From: Chitinispirillaceae bacterium
GTDB lineage: Bacteria; Fibrobacterota; Chitinivibrionia; Chitinivibrionales; Chitinispirillaceae
DNA length: 64,000 nucleotides
Direction of reading: 5' to 3'
Assembly (NCBI GenBank): GCA_016929415.1
Contig: JAFGIW010000131.1
Coordinates: forward strand, 31,506-95,505
Within the stretch, counting starts at the first letter, position 1. Each line of letters begins with the position of its first letter. A model generated the notes under the pieces. That model saw only the letters and a list, made by a program, of their open reading frames with translations. It had not been told where the DNA came from and made no database searches. Both the position numbers and the translations under genes were made by a program. This document shows positions 10,681-21,263 of the stretch, piece by piece.

Positions 10681-10801
10681 TGACTATAACTAGCGGAAAG
10701 TTACTTCACCTTTATAATTATTCTTTCTCACTCCCTCCCCACCATGAGCCGGAAAATATATTACATTCAAGACCTTTTTACAATAAAGCGAATGCTCTTC
10801 T

Positions 10802-12607
10802 ATGCGACACTCCCCACAGCCCTTTATCTGCCGAATTTCAATTTCCGGCGAGGCAGGTGACGGCATCATGAGTGCCGGCGACATACTGATGAAGGCCTCT
10901 GCACACGAGGGGTTCGATGCGACGGTGGTCAAGAGCTTTCCGTCGAATATACGCGGGGGATACTCCCAGTCGCTTGTTACAATAGCCGAAAAACCGGCTG
11001 TTTCGCCGATCGGCGATTGCGCCATACTCTTTGCGCTGAGCTCTAATGCTTTTCTCCTTGATACGCTGCACCTTACGCCCCGCACCCTCATCCTCGTCGA
11101 GACGACCGCGCATGCCGACGGACAGGGTCGTGACCGGTTCAAACAACTTTCTGCCGCAGGTCAGACCATCTTTTCGGTACCGGTCCTACAGCTCGCGCGC
11201 GAAACCGCCGGAAGCTCCGCCATCAGATCGACGGTCGCGCTCGGTATTCTCGGCGAACTGCTGGGGATGGGCGGCGATCAGCTCCGCGCGGCCGTCGCCT
11301 GGCGATTCAGGGAAAAAGGGACCGGGCTGATCGAGCTGAACCGCATCGCGCTTGACGCCGGTATTCTATGGGCCCGCCAGCATATTGACAAAAAATATTG
11401 GTTGACCGTGCCGCGCCGCCGTGCGCGAACCGACCGGGAGGACCGTTTCATGCTCGAGGGGAATCAGGCCGTCGCGCTTGGCGCCATTGCAGCCGGCTGC
11501 ACCTTTTATACCTCGTACCCGATCACCCCGGCAACGGGGGTGGGTGAAACGCTCTCCCGCCTGATGACGGCGCACGGCGGGGTCGCCTATCAGGCAGAAG
11601 ATGAGATCGCCGCACTGGGCGCGGCGATCGGGGCTTCATTTGCAGGAGTAAAAACGATGACCGCTACGTCGGGCCCGGGCCTCTCCCTCATGCAGGAATT
11701 TCTGGGCTATGCCTCGATGGTCGAATTGCCCGTTGTCGTGGTTGATGTGCAGCGGGCGGGACCCTCAACCGGCATGCCGACCAAACACAGCCAGGATGAC
11801 CTGTTCGCCGCGATATTCGGGGGGCACGGCGAAGGACAGCGCATCGTCATCGCTCCCGCCACCGTGGAAGAGTGTTTCTCCGCCACGGTGACGGCGTTCA
11901 ACTGCGCGGAGCACTATCAGTGCCCTGTGATTGTGCTGAGCGACAGCACGCTCGGAATGATGAAAAGAGTCATTGCGAAATCCGCCCTGGAAAGCCCTGT
12001 AATTATCAACCGGGACATCTTTACCGGAAGCGACGATACCCCGACCCCGTGGCTGCGTTACCGGTTGACCGATTCGGGCACCAATCCTCTGACAATCCCC
12101 GGCGTGTCTTCCGTCACCTACCGCGCCACCGGTATCGAACATAATGAGGATTCAACCCCGGCAACTACCCCCTTCGAACGCTGCGCGCAGATGGAGAAAC
12201 GGTTTCGAAAGCTGCGCCGCATTGAAATGGAAATGGATAATCCGGTGCTCTGGGACCTCGAACCCGCAGACACTGTCCCCCTTGACGCCTGCCTCTGCTC
12301 CTGGGGACTTACCGCGTCGATCACCCGTGAAGCAATCGCCTCCCTGCGCGGCGAGGGATTCCGCATCGCGGCCGTTTACCCCCGTCTGCTCTTCCCGGTC
12401 TGCACTGAAGCGTTCAACCGCTGGGCGGATCTCTGTACGCTGCAGATCGTCGTGGAAGCCAATTTTACGGGGCAGTTCTGCGCGCTTCTCAGAATGAGCA
12501 CGCGGGCACGGCCGCACCCGTTGACCGTTTCACGCGGGGAACCGTTCACGCCCCCGGAAATCGCAGCGGGCATCCGGTCGATCATTAACAAAGAGGCGGC
12601 CGCATGA
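10802..12607 (+). CDS. korA: 2-oxoacid:acceptor oxidoreductase, fused gamma-alpha subunit
   Basis: N-term gamma domain ISGEAGDGIMSAGDILMKA; alpha domain LEGNQAVALGAIAAGCTFYTSYPITPATGVGE, TATSGPGLSLMQEFLGYA. Confidence 0.88.
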   Translation: MRHSPQPFICRISISGEAGDGIMSAGDILMKASAHEGFDATVVKSFPSNIRGGYSQSLVTIAEKPAVSPIGDCAILFALSSNAFLLDTLHLTPRTLILVETTAHADGQGRDRFKQLSAAGQTIFSVPVLQLARETAGSSAIRSTVALGILGELLGMGGDQLRAAVAWRFREKGTGLIELNRIALDAGILWARQHIDKKYWLTVPRRRARTDREDRFMLEGNQAVALGAIAAGCTFYTSYPITPATGVGETLSRLMTAHGGVAYQAEDEIAALGAAIGASFAGVKTMTATSGPGLSLMQEFLGYASMVELPVVVVDVQRAGPSTGMPTKHSQDDLFAAIFGGHGEGQRIVIAPATVEECFSATVTAFNCAEHYQCPVIVLSDSTLGMMKRVIAKSALESPVIINRDIFTGSDDTPTPWLRYRLTDSGTNPLTIPGVSSVTYRATGIEHNEDSTPATTPFERCAQMEKRFRKLRRIEMEMDNPVLWDLEPADTVPLDACLCSWGLTASITREAIASLRGEGFRIAAVYPRLLFPVCTEAFNRWADLCTLQIVVEANFTGQFCALLRMSTRARPHPLTVSRGEPFTPPEIAAGIRSIINKEAAA

Positions 12608-13482
12608 TGCCGCGCTACATCACGCAGGACTATCGCAGCCGTATCAGGCCGACCTGGTGCAAAGGGTGCTCCTATTATGGCGTTCTGGCGGCACTCACCG
12701 AGGTGTTTGCCGAAAAACAGATCGATCCTCACCGGCTGAACGTCGTATCAGGGATCGGCTGCTCTTCACGGATGACGCTCTGTCTCAACACTTTCGGTCT
12801 GCATACGCTCCACGGCAGGGCACTGCCGGTCGCCATCGGCTCACGGCTTGTCAATCCCGACCTGACGGTGGTCGTCGCTGCCGGGGACGGCGATTTTTTT
12901 TCCATCGGTATCGGCCATTTCGTCCACGCGGCACGTAAAAATTTCGATATGACGGTCATCTGTATGGATAATCGCATGTATGCAATGACCAAGAACCAGG
13001 CCTCACCCACCTCAATTGTCGGCTATCGGGGGTCGCTGACGCCGTGGGGAAAAATGAGCGTGCCGCTCAATGTGCTGGAATTCGCCATTGCCTGCGACGC
13101 GACGTTCGTTTCGCGCACCTTCGCCGGTTCGCAGCAACATATGCAGGAGACGATCAGCCGCGGCCTCGACCACCGCGGATTTTCATTCATCGAAGTGATC
13201 GCCCCTTGCGGCACGTTCGACCGAACCGCCACGCTTGCATCACTCTCTCCCCGCATGGTCGACATCAACCGCGAACATCGGCACGACCCCGCCGACAAAA
13301 AAGCAGCCCTTGCCGCGGCAGTGCAGGCACTCGATTATGATGCTTCGGATGATGCGCCCGTTCCGATCGGCGTCTTCTGGGAGAACTCTGTTCCGACCTT
13401 CGAAGAACGGATCGCGGAAATTAAAAAAGCGCATAAAAAAAAGGCGTCTTTTGCATCACTACTAAAAAATTATTCGCTATGA
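12604..13482 (+). CDS. korB: 2-oxoacid:acceptor oxidoreductase beta subunit (TPP-binding)
   Basis: RPTWCKGCSYYGVL, VSGIGCSSRM, AAGDGDFFSIGIGHFVHAARKNFDMTVICMDNRMYAMTKNQASPT; overlaps korA stop. Confidence 0.9.
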   Translation: MMPRYITQDYRSRIRPTWCKGCSYYGVLAALTEVFAEKQIDPHRLNVVSGIGCSSRMTLCLNTFGLHTLHGRALPVAIGSRLVNPDLTVVVAAGDGDFFSIGIGHFVHAARKNFDMTVICMDNRMYAMTKNQASPTSIVGYRGSLTPWGKMSVPLNVLEFAIACDATFVSRTFAGSQQHMQETISRGLDHRGFSFIEVIAPCGTFDRTATLASLSPRMVDINREHRHDPADKKAALAAAVQALDYDASDDAPVPIGVFWENSVPTFEERIAEIKKAHKKKASFASLLKNYSL

Positions 13483-13590
13483 TTTCGCGAGGCCGCTTGA
13501 ACAATATATATTACCAGAGTCAGCCACTTTTTCAGAGTCGAAAATGCCTGTCAAACAGTATCTATTTTACCCCTGCTCCTGGAGGATCAT

Positions 13591-14478
13591 ATGAAACTGC
13601 TACGCTCTTTTTCAGTCTGCGCTCTCTCGTTTCTCATGGTTGCCTCAATCGCGATCGATTGCGGTAAAAAGGGGCCCACCATCGAACAGCGCATCAGTGC
13701 ACTGCAAGAAAAGGGAGTTCCCGACACCGTTTTGGCAAATGTCAAGCTGTACCTCTACCAGGTCAACTCGGCCAGAAAAGCCTCACAGGCGGGCGCAGCA
13801 CGCACCTACGGCGATTCGCTCAAAAAAGGCATCGTCATTGCCGAAGCATGGTATGATCAGGCAATGCAGACCAACAAACCCATCGTCGAAAAACTGCGCA
13901 AATCGTTTGTCGACCGCAAGGCGAGCCTGAGCGGTCTGCAACTCCAAGACGCCGACAGCCTGCTGAAAATAACCGATTCACTTATCGCAAAAAACTGGCT
14001 GGTACAGGCGCGTACCAGGATGGAGTCGTTCGATACGATCATAGGCGTTCTGGTGCAGAACGAGGAGAAGGCAAAGGAGATCCGCAAGAAACTGGTCGGT
14101 ACCTGGAAAGACGTCCATGAGCTGCGACCCAACGAGGACGAAGGGTACCGATGGAAAGCGGTGGAAACACGCATTTTCAAGTTCGGCGCCGACGGTTCAT
14201 TCGAAGGACACGAAGAGATGCACGGGCAAACCGCTCCCATCAGGAAAGAGGACTGGAAATTCCTCTCATGGGGAAAATACGATCTCATGGGCGATACCAT
14301 CTACCAGTTTATCACACGTGAAAAATGCGTGCAGCAGCTCTATCATTTTCTGGATCCCAAAACCAACAAATGGCGACGTGAAGATCAGAAGACCTACGAT
14401 TCCACCATCACCAACGGCGCGAAAGACCGGTTCATCACGTTCGACGATCTGAAGATCGCGTTTAAAAAGATCAAGTAA
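13591..14478 (+). CDS. putative lipoprotein, unknown function
   Basis: RBS ggagg upstream; signal peptide ending SIAIDCGKKG (lipobox-like); C-term lipocalin-like GTWKDVHELR...FKFGADGSFEGHEE. Confidence 0.6.
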   Translation: MKLLRSFSVCALSFLMVASIAIDCGKKGPTIEQRISALQEKGVPDTVLANVKLYLYQVNSARKASQAGAARTYGDSLKKGIVIAEAWYDQAMQTNKPIVEKLRKSFVDRKASLSGLQLQDADSLLKITDSLIAKNWLVQARTRMESFDTIIGVLVQNEEKAKEIRKKLVGTWKDVHELRPNEDEGYRWKAVETRIFKFGADGSFEGHEEMHGQTAPIRKEDWKFLSWGKYDLMGDTIYQFITREKCVQQLYHFLDPKTNKWRREDQKTYDSTITNGAKDRFITFDDLKIAFKKIK

Positions 14479-14504
14479 GAAACATTTTTACCGGAAGAGA
14501 ATGG

Positions 14505-14531
14505 AAAGGGAGGCTCAAAGGCATCCCTTTT
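14505..14531 (+). terminator. hairpin downstream of lipoprotein gene
   Basis: AAAGGGA ... TCCCTTT perfect 7-bp arms; a second hairpin CCCTCCCCCGG/CCGGAGGAGGG at 14568-14596. Confidence 0.45.
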
Positions 14532-14938
14532 GCGTGTTTTACAACATGAGCGGTATATACAATGAAACCCTCCCCCGGTTTTCACCCGGAGGAGGGTCCG
14601 TGGCCAGTCAGGTGTGCTGGTTGACGGGGAATTTTTTACCGGTGGAGGTTTATCTTTCTTGAGGTAATGTCCGCCCAGTCCAACGGGATACCCGGAGAAT
14701 GCACACCACTCCCGCCACGCGTATCTGCCGTGGAAGCGTAACGGTAAACGTTACCGTGCTCGTGGCTGCCGGAAGTAGCCCATAAGCCAGGCGGATCAAT
14801 ATACGAATGGGGTGGAATAATTCTTTAAGTTCTAATGAGGTGCCGTGCAGCAGTGGCCGTTTTCAGCGGTAACCTGGGTAAGTTGAACGTTATGTATTTT
14901 TATCCTGCAACGACCACTTTTTCAAAAGGAACCATACC

Positions 14939-16171
14939 ATGTCGGATGAAAAAACGATCGGCCAAAGCCTCCTGGGATTTCAGTCCGCCCTCAGGCAGGA
15001 CGGCGAGTCGCTGGAAAGTTTCATCACTGAAACGTACAGCGGCAAATGGATGGGAGATGCGCTCTACCATGCAATGGCAATCAGGACCACCTTTGTCAAC
15101 GCACTGCACAATTTCCTCACCGATTACGGTCTTTTCAATATGGAACGGGTACTGTTAAGCCCGGTCACCGACCCGCTCGCCCACGATATCGAGCATATCC
15201 CGTCAATCAGTTACAAGGGCCACGTCTATCGGGGGACCCATTCGATGATCTATTCCAAATTCCTCGCCTGCTTCAATAAAAACATGAAGGGGATATTCGT
15301 CGATTCTCCGAACATACGCCTGGAACTGGAAAGCGCCACCGGCAAACAGCGGGGAAAATATCTGATCGACTTCTCCCAGATGGACATTGAGGTCCGCCGC
15401 AACAGAAACATCAGGCTGGAGGAGTATTATGGAAATCCCGACAAGGTAACTTCCATTCTCAGGGAAGACATGGAAACCGCGCTTCATTTTTTCGAGGATC
15501 TCATTACCCGCAGCGTCAAGACAATCGTCGAAAAAAACGGAGACGACCTCAAGGCGCTCGGCGTCGCACTCGAAGAACCACGACCGCCGTTTCCGCGCTA
15601 TCGCAAAGACGAGGTGGATAAAAAATTCGGTGCCTCGGGGTATGAAAAAAAACTCGGCAGGGAGGCGAAATCGCAGTTTTTCTGGATCACCGGCCTTCCG
15701 CGTGAAAATTACGACCTCATTTACCCCTACCTCAAGGCCGACGGTTCGAAAATCAGGCTTACCGACGTTACCTCCGACATGGTTTACAACTACGACATCT
15801 GCGTGCAATCGCTCCAGCGCGACACCGGCTGTTTCGGCGATGCCTACGAAATCGGTTCGGGGGCCATCCGCGAATGGCTCTATGAACCGATCATCGAACG
15901 GCTCCTCGACAACAACATCATCCGCGCCCGGCCGCGTATCAGCCGCGGCAGCATCGAAAACATCGAGGAGCTCGACGGCTACGGCCCGTTCCTCATGGCG
16001 GCCGCGCTCAAAGACGAAAAGGGCAATTTCCTCTTCCCGGAAACATTCGGCGGCGGGATAGGCATCGAGCGGACGTTGTTTGCTCTTTGTAAAGGTCCTA
16101 AAATCACCAAGGTCGATGACGTCACTCTTTTCGGGAAAAACCCGGATTCGCATCCGTTGTATTTGTTCTGA
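14939..16171 (+). CDS. class II aaRS-like protein, probable asparagine synthetase A-type / stand-alone AsnRS-like catalytic domain
   Basis: Motif 2-like YLIDFSQMDIEV; motif 3 ETFGGGIGIERTLFALC; no N-terminal anticodon-binding OB fold. Confidence 0.65.
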   Translation: MSDEKTIGQSLLGFQSALRQDGESLESFITETYSGKWMGDALYHAMAIRTTFVNALHNFLTDYGLFNMERVLLSPVTDPLAHDIEHIPSISYKGHVYRGTHSMIYSKFLACFNKNMKGIFVDSPNIRLELESATGKQRGKYLIDFSQMDIEVRRNRNIRLEEYYGNPDKVTSILREDMETALHFFEDLITRSVKTIVEKNGDDLKALGVALEEPRPPFPRYRKDEVDKKFGASGYEKKLGREAKSQFFWITGLPRENYDLIYPYLKADGSKIRLTDVTSDMVYNYDICVQSLQRDTGCFGDAYEIGSGAIREWLYEPIIERLLDNNIIRARPRISRGSIENIEELDGYGPFLMAAALKDEKGNFLFPETFGGGIGIERTLFALCKGPKITKVDDVTLFGKNPDSHPLYLF

Positions 16172-16183
16172 TACGGAGCGGAT

Positions 16184-17974
16184 GTGCGTCATCGCCTGAT
16201 GGTATTTTGCGCGCTGCTCCTGTGTGCGTGTCCGGGCGCGACACCGGCCGATACGCTTGCCAACTTCATCACCCGGCGCGGCGACCGGCTGTACGACGGA
16301 GCGCGCGACCTGCGGGTCATTTCATTCAACGTGCCGAATCTCCTCCTGCTTGAGGACGATTTCGCGTTCACCGCCGTCAACAACTGGTCGCTCCCCACCA
16401 CGTTCGAAATCCGCGATGCATTCCAGTCAGTAAAGGAGGCGGGCGGACTCGTGGTGCGGACCTACTGCTTCCGCATCCACAAGCGCAATGAACCCCCATT
16501 TCTTCCCAAACATCTCACCGCCTGGCGCACCTTCTACGAACCGGCCTTCAGAGTGATGGATACCGTACTTGCGCTTGCAAACGAATACGAAATACGACTC
16601 ATTATTCCCCTCCTCGAAGGTCCTCCCTGGTGGGGGCCGAAGAACCATTTCGCGCGGCTGCGGGGGAGGCGGTACGGTTTCGAAAGCAATGGGGGAAGGG
16701 AGGACTACCGCCACCTTGTCGGGTACGTGCTTAACCGCCGCAACTCCGTCACCGGAACGCTCTATAAAAACGACAAGGCGATCCTCTGCTGGGAAACGGG
16801 GAACGAGATGCCGACCTCTTCGCGATGGCTTGGTGAAATGGCCGCTTTCATCAAGCGCATTGATCCCAACCATCTGGTGATGGACGGCAATTACGGTGTC
16901 CGCACCGCAGCCCTCAACGACCCGAATGTCGACATCGTTTCCAACCACTTCTATACAAAGTGTGCGCAGGGCATTTCCCGTGACCTTGATAAAATCAACG
17001 GCCGGAAAGCCTATATCGCCGGCGAGTGGGGATGGACCAAAGAGAAGACAGGCGAAGTCATCCGCCGTACCATCGGAGGCTCCGCGTCAGGGGCGCTCGT
17101 CTGGTCGCTGCGGTACCGTTACCGCGGCGGCGGATTTACGTGGCATAAAGGTCAGGGGCTCCACTGGCCGGGAGGATTCAAACGGGAGGAACAGCGTGAT
17201 GAACGGGAAATTCTCGCTGCAGTACGGAACGGCGCCTTTGCGATCCGCGGCCTCACCCCACCGCCGCTGCGGCCGCCCGCGCCGCCGGCGCCGCTGCCGA
17301 TCAATCACCCGTCGTCAATTTCGTGGCAGGGATCAACGGGAGCCCTCTTTTATACGGTCGAGCGGGCCGAGGGGCCGGAAGGCCCCTGGACGGTTGCCGG
17401 CGATTCGATTGACGAAACCGTCGTTGCCTACCGGCCCCTGTTCAACGACACGTCGGTGCGCATCGGTAAAACCTATTATTACCGGGTCATTGCCCGAGGC
17501 ACGGGCGGTAGTTCCGCTCCTTCGGCGGTTGCCGGTCCGGTCGCGGTCACCTCGTTGACACTGGTTGACGAACTGCTACCCTCCGGCGAACGATTTATCG
17601 CGGCCAGGGGAACTTCTTTTACCGATGCGAAGCCGTGGCGGTTCAAGTATGATTTCCACCGTCGCAGGGGAGCGCGGGGAGAGTATATCGAATACCGGGT
17701 GGAGGGCATCATCGGCGGCGTGAGAATCTTCGCCTTTTTTCCGGGGCGACCGTTCGATTTTACGGTCGAAATTTCCGCCGACGGTGATGTCTATTCACCG
17801 GTTATTGTCCGGCGAAGGCCATTCCCCTACTGCTGCGCCGACCCGCGCGACCGGCTCCGGCTGCCGGTGCTTTTTACTGTCAATGCTCCGGAAACAAGAG
17901 GCAACCGGGTGCGCATCGTCTTTCCCCGGGGAAAGGCGCAGGTGGGAAGGTGCGAGATCGATTACGTCAAATAA
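16184..17974 (+). CDS. GH5-like (mannanase/cellulase-like) glycoside hydrolase with fibronectin III-like region
   Basis: GTG start; signal peptide; ILCWETGNEMPTSSRW (acid/base NE), AYIAGEWGW (nucleophile E); SWQGSTGALFYTVERAEGPEGPW...YYYRVIAR FnIII-like. Confidence 0.75.
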   Translation: MRHRLMVFCALLLCACPGATPADTLANFITRRGDRLYDGARDLRVISFNVPNLLLLEDDFAFTAVNNWSLPTTFEIRDAFQSVKEAGGLVVRTYCFRIHKRNEPPFLPKHLTAWRTFYEPAFRVMDTVLALANEYEIRLIIPLLEGPPWWGPKNHFARLRGRRYGFESNGGREDYRHLVGYVLNRRNSVTGTLYKNDKAILCWETGNEMPTSSRWLGEMAAFIKRIDPNHLVMDGNYGVRTAALNDPNVDIVSNHFYTKCAQGISRDLDKINGRKAYIAGEWGWTKEKTGEVIRRTIGGSASGALVWSLRYRYRGGGFTWHKGQGLHWPGGFKREEQRDEREILAAVRNGAFAIRGLTPPPLRPPAPPAPLPINHPSSISWQGSTGALFYTVERAEGPEGPWTVAGDSIDETVVAYRPLFNDTSVRIGKTYYYRVIARGTGGSSAPSAVAGPVAVTSLTLVDELLPSGERFIAARGTSFTDAKPWRFKYDFHRRRGARGEYIEYRVEGIIGGVRIFAFFPGRPFDFTVEISADGDVYSPVIVRRRPFPYCCADPRDRLRLPVLFTVNAPETRGNRVRIVFPRGKAQVGRCEIDYVK

Positions 17975-18058
17975 TCCGTCTGTCGCCCGAAGGCGAATTC
18001 TCCGGCACTCTTTACTGCCACAAAAGGGGGGCGCGCGGCCTGCGAACCCCCTTTGACC

Positions 18059-18613
18059 TCACGCACCGACAAGTTCCGCTTTTTCAATGACCGTCTCTTT
18101 GGTTTGGTCCGCCTGCAGTTGTTCGATGAGTGCTTCCGTCCATTTTTGGATTTTCCGCCAGTCCCTGAAATCGCCCTCAGGACTCTTCACCATCTTCTTA
18201 ACGATAAATCGCGCGAAGAAACCGAGTTTCAAATAATCCATTTTCCCGGCAAAGAGCCCCTCGCTTATGAGCGAAATCTCCCTCCGTATCGGGTCGAGAA
18301 AGCCCTCGGCGGCCAGGTGATGCTCGGAAATCTCTTTTTTCATGGAGCAACAGACGGCGAATGCGGCAACCGGATATTGTGCAAGCGGGGATTTTTTCTT
18401 CCTTATGAATCGCACCATTTCAGGCATGAGCATTCCCATGCGTACCGCCGTACCAAGGACGACGGCATCGTATTCCTCAAACGACCGCGCCTTTTTTACC
18501 GGAAGTACTTCAGCCTGCATGCCGGATTCGTTCAGCAGTTCTCCAATCGATTCGGCAATCTCCCTTGTGGAACCGGCACGGGTTGCGTAAAGAACAAGCA
18601 CTCTGTTTGCCAT
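18059..18613 (-). CDS. flavodoxin-domain protein (HemG/protoporphyrinogen oxidase-like)
   Basis: VLVLYATRAGSTREIAESIGE FMN motif; YDAVVLGTAVRMGMLMPEMVRFIRK. Confidence 0.8.
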   Translation of the reverse strand: MANRVLVLYATRAGSTREIAESIGELLNESGMQAEVLPVKKARSFEEYDAVVLGTAVRMGMLMPEMVRFIRKKKSPLAQYPVAAFAVCCSMKKEISEHHLAAEGFLDPIRREISLISEGLFAGKMDYLKLGFFARFIVKKMVKSPEGDFRDWRKIQKWTEALIEQLQADQTKETVIEKAELVGA

Positions 18614-18899
18614 ACATTATCTCCGTTGATGTGCTGTCCGGATCTCTGACATTAATCTACCCCGTTATACCACATTATTTTTAATCGAGAACACCCCTGC
18701 TCCTGTGACGACGTATTGCCCCCAAAATACCTTTTGCTGCTTCCTGGAACTCTACATTTTCCGCTTTCTGAAAAAGCGGGACCTGAAACAGTCACCATTT
18801 CCCTCAATAGTTGCGAAAACAACCGCAGTCCGTGTATTTTTAATAACTTTCAGGCATATCATCCCTGTTTCATCGTTTATTCAAGGCAAGTGCACTACT

Positions 18900-19550
18900 A
18901 TGTTTACCGGGATCATTGAATGTATCGGCACGATCATCGGCGTGCAGCATCGCGGGACATCGATTATCCTCACGATCAAGCCTGAAAATGACGACTTCCC
19001 GGTGAACATCGGCGGGTCGGTCGCCGTTGACGGTACCTGCCTGACGTTAGAGCGGCGGGAGGGGGGTACGATGCAGTTCAACGCGGTAGCCGAAACCCTC
19101 CACAGGACGACGTTGAGCGAGGTATCCGCGGGGAGGCGCGTCAATCTCGAGCGGGCGGCGCTTTTAGGAAGCCGCCTCGACGGCCACTTTGTTTACGGGC
19201 ATGTCGACGGAACCGGAACGATCCTTCGCGACCGTGAAATGAACGGAAGCATCGTGCGCACCATTGCGGTCCCTGCCGAACTCTCCCGTTTCATGGCGGA
19301 AAAAGGGGCGATCGCCGTCGACGGAATCAGCTTGACTATTGCAGAGTCCGCAGCGGCCGGCATCGCGGTGTCGCTCATCCCGCACACCCTGAAAATAACC
19401 ACCATGCCGCTCAAGAAAGCCGGCGATACGGTCAATCTCGAATGCGACATGGTCGCACGGTACCTTTACCGGTTCATGCAGACGGGCAATCTTCCCGCAG
19501 CGGCGACCGCGGAACCGCTGCTCTCCCTCATGCAAAGGTCGGGATTTTGA
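18900..19550 (+). CDS. ribE: riboflavin synthase subunit alpha
   Basis: [12 protein letters not shown] start motif; two lumazine-binding repeats; VDGTCLTLE / [11 protein letters not shown]. Confidence 0.95.
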   Translation: MFTGIIECIGTIIGVQHRGTSIILTIKPENDDFPVNIGGSVAVDGTCLTLERREGGTMQFNAVAETLHRTTLSEVSAGRRVNLERAALLGSRLDGHFVYGHVDGTGTILRDREMNGSIVRTIAVPAELSRFMAEKGAIAVDGISLTIAESAAAGIAVSLIPHTLKITTMPLKKAGDTVNLECDMVARYLYRFMQTGNLPAAATAEPLLSLMQRSGF

Positions 19551-20764
19551 AGACGTTTGATGAAATCCGGGCCGTGATCGAGGATTTCCGGCAGGGGCAT
19601 ATCGTCATTATCGTGGATGACGAGGACCGGGAAAATGAGGGAGATCTGGCATTTGCGGCAGTAAGCTGCACTCCCGAAAAGATAAACTTCCTCGCCCGTT
19701 ACGCTCGGGGGCTTATCTGCATCGCCATGGAGGAGAGCCGTCTTGATGCACTGAGAATCCCGGTGATGGTGCATGAAAACACCTCCCGGTTCGAAACGGC
19801 GTTCTCCGTCTCGGTGGAGGCCCGCGAGGGAACGACCACCGGCATCAGCGCCGCCGACCGGTCGGCGACCGTGCTCAAGCTGGTCGACCCCGAAGCGAAA
19901 CCGGAAGATTTTGTCAAGCCCGGACACATGTTCCCGATCAGGGCGCGCAAAGGCGGTGTCCTGGTGCGCAGCGGCCAGACTGAAGCCTCCGTCGACCTGG
20001 CGCGGCTCGCCGGACTCACGCCCGCGGGGGTCATCTGTGAAGTCATGAACGACGACGGCTCCATGGCGCGGCTGCCCGAACTCAGAAAATTCAGCACGGA
20101 GCATGATATAAAAATCATATCGGTCGCCGACCTGATCCGTTTCCGCACCGCGCATGAAAAATTCGTCTATCGCGCCGCCACGGCGCGGCTTCCGACCGAG
20201 TTCGGCGATTTTACCATTATCGCCTTCGAGGAGCGGCTTTCGAAAGCGCAGCATATCGTTCTTCAGCATGGCCCGATCGATGATCATACGCCCACGCTGG
20301 TTCGTGTCCATTCGGAATGTTTTACCGGAGACCTGCTCGGATCGCGCCGTTGCGACTGCGGTGAACAGCTCCATCAGGCAATGAAAACCATCAATCGGGA
20401 AGGCGGAGTGGTCCTTTACCTAAGGCAGGAGGGACGAGGTATCGGCCTCATCAATAAATTAAAGGCCTATGAACTTCAGGACCAGGGACTCGACACCGTC
20501 GAGGCGAACGAGCATCTGGGCTTTCCGCCCGACCTTCGTGATTACGGTATCGGCGCGCAGATCCTTGCCGATCTGGGAATAAAAAAGATCCGCCTTATGA
20601 CGAACAACCCACGCAAAATCGTCGGACTGGAAGGGTACGGCCTCGAAGTGGTCGAACGGGTGCCGCTCGAAATCACCCCGAAAAAAGAAAATGCCCGCTA
20701 TCTTTCAACGAAAAAGGATAAACTCGGACACCTGCTTGAAGGAGGTTCTAAATGTCAACCATAA
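19547..20764 (+). CDS. ribBA: bifunctional 3,4-dihydroxy-2-butanone-4-phosphate synthase / GTP cyclohydrolase II
   Basis: Rib[19 protein letters not shown]; Rib[36 protein letters not shown] start overlaps ribE stop (TTGA). Confidence 0.95.
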   Translation: MKTFDEIRAVIEDFRQGHIVIIVDDEDRENEGDLAFAAVSCTPEKINFLARYARGLICIAMEESRLDALRIPVMVHENTSRFETAFSVSVEAREGTTTGISAADRSATVLKLVDPEAKPEDFVKPGHMFPIRARKGGVLVRSGQTEASVDLARLAGLTPAGVICEVMNDDGSMARLPELRKFSTEHDIKIISVADLIRFRTAHEKFVYRAATARLPTEFGDFTIIAFEERLSKAQHIVLQHGPIDDHTPTLVRVHSECFTGDLLGSRRCDCGEQLHQAMKTINREGGVVLYLRQEGRGIGLINKLKAYELQDQGLDTVEANEHLGFPPDLRDYGIGAQILADLGIKKIRLMTNNPRKIVGLEGYGLEVVERVPLEITPKKENARYLSTKKDKLGHLLEGGSKCQP

Positions 20765-21216
20765 AAGAGGGGCTCCTCGATGGAGCCGGAAAACGCTTCG
20801 GCATCATCGCCGGCCGTTTCAACGATATGATTACCCGGAAACTGATCGAAGGCGCCATGGACTGTCTGTTGCGGCATAACGTCGCCGAGGAATCGGTCAC
20901 CATCGTCTGGGTTCCCGGTGCATTTGAAATACCGCTTGCCGCCCAGAAACTGGCGGCGTCGAAAAATGTCGACGCGATTATCTGCCTTGGCGCCGTCATC
21001 CGCGGCGGAACCCCCCATTTCGACCACATCGCCGCGGAGGTGACCAAAGGGATTGCTGCGGTCGGGCTGCAGCAGAACCTGCCGGTCATTTTCGGCGTAC
21101 TGACAACCGATACCATCGAGCAGGCGATAGAACGGGCGGGAACAAAGGCGGGAAATAAAGGATGGGATGCAGCACTCAGTGCCATCGAAATGGCCGATCT
21201 GTTTTCAAAATGGTAA
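20752..21216 (+). CDS. ribH: 6,7-dimethyl-8-ribityllumazine synthase
   Basis: [53 protein letters not shown]. Confidence 0.96.
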   Translation: MSTIKEGLLDGAGKRFGIIAGRFNDMITRKLIEGAMDCLLRHNVAEESVTIVWVPGAFEIPLAAQKLAASKNVDAIICLGAVIRGGTPHFDHIAAEVTKGIAAVGLQQNLPVIFGVLTTDTIEQAIERAGTKAGNKGWDAALSAIEMADLFSKW

Positions 21217-21263
21217 TCGGGCAAAAAGCGGCACGAAAGCGATCATCATATGAGAAACGATAC

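Noticed and set aside
14640-14938. Possible T-box leader upstream of the asparagine-synthetase-like gene
   Set aside because: No TGGNACCGCG antiterminator core.
15203-16192. 329-aa antisense ORF opposite the aaRS-like gene, and similar long shadows at 19466-20374, 29003-29845, 30247-31032, 34915-35964, 4370-5236
   Set aside because: Each lies opposite a clear conserved gene, is rich in Arg/Gly/His of the kind made by the reverse frame of GC-biased codons, and shows no motif or RBS.
18614-18899. Possible FMN riboswitch before ribE
   Set aside because: The conserved RFN element (AGGGGCAGGG...CCCTACCGGCGGT-type segments) could not be found by eye.
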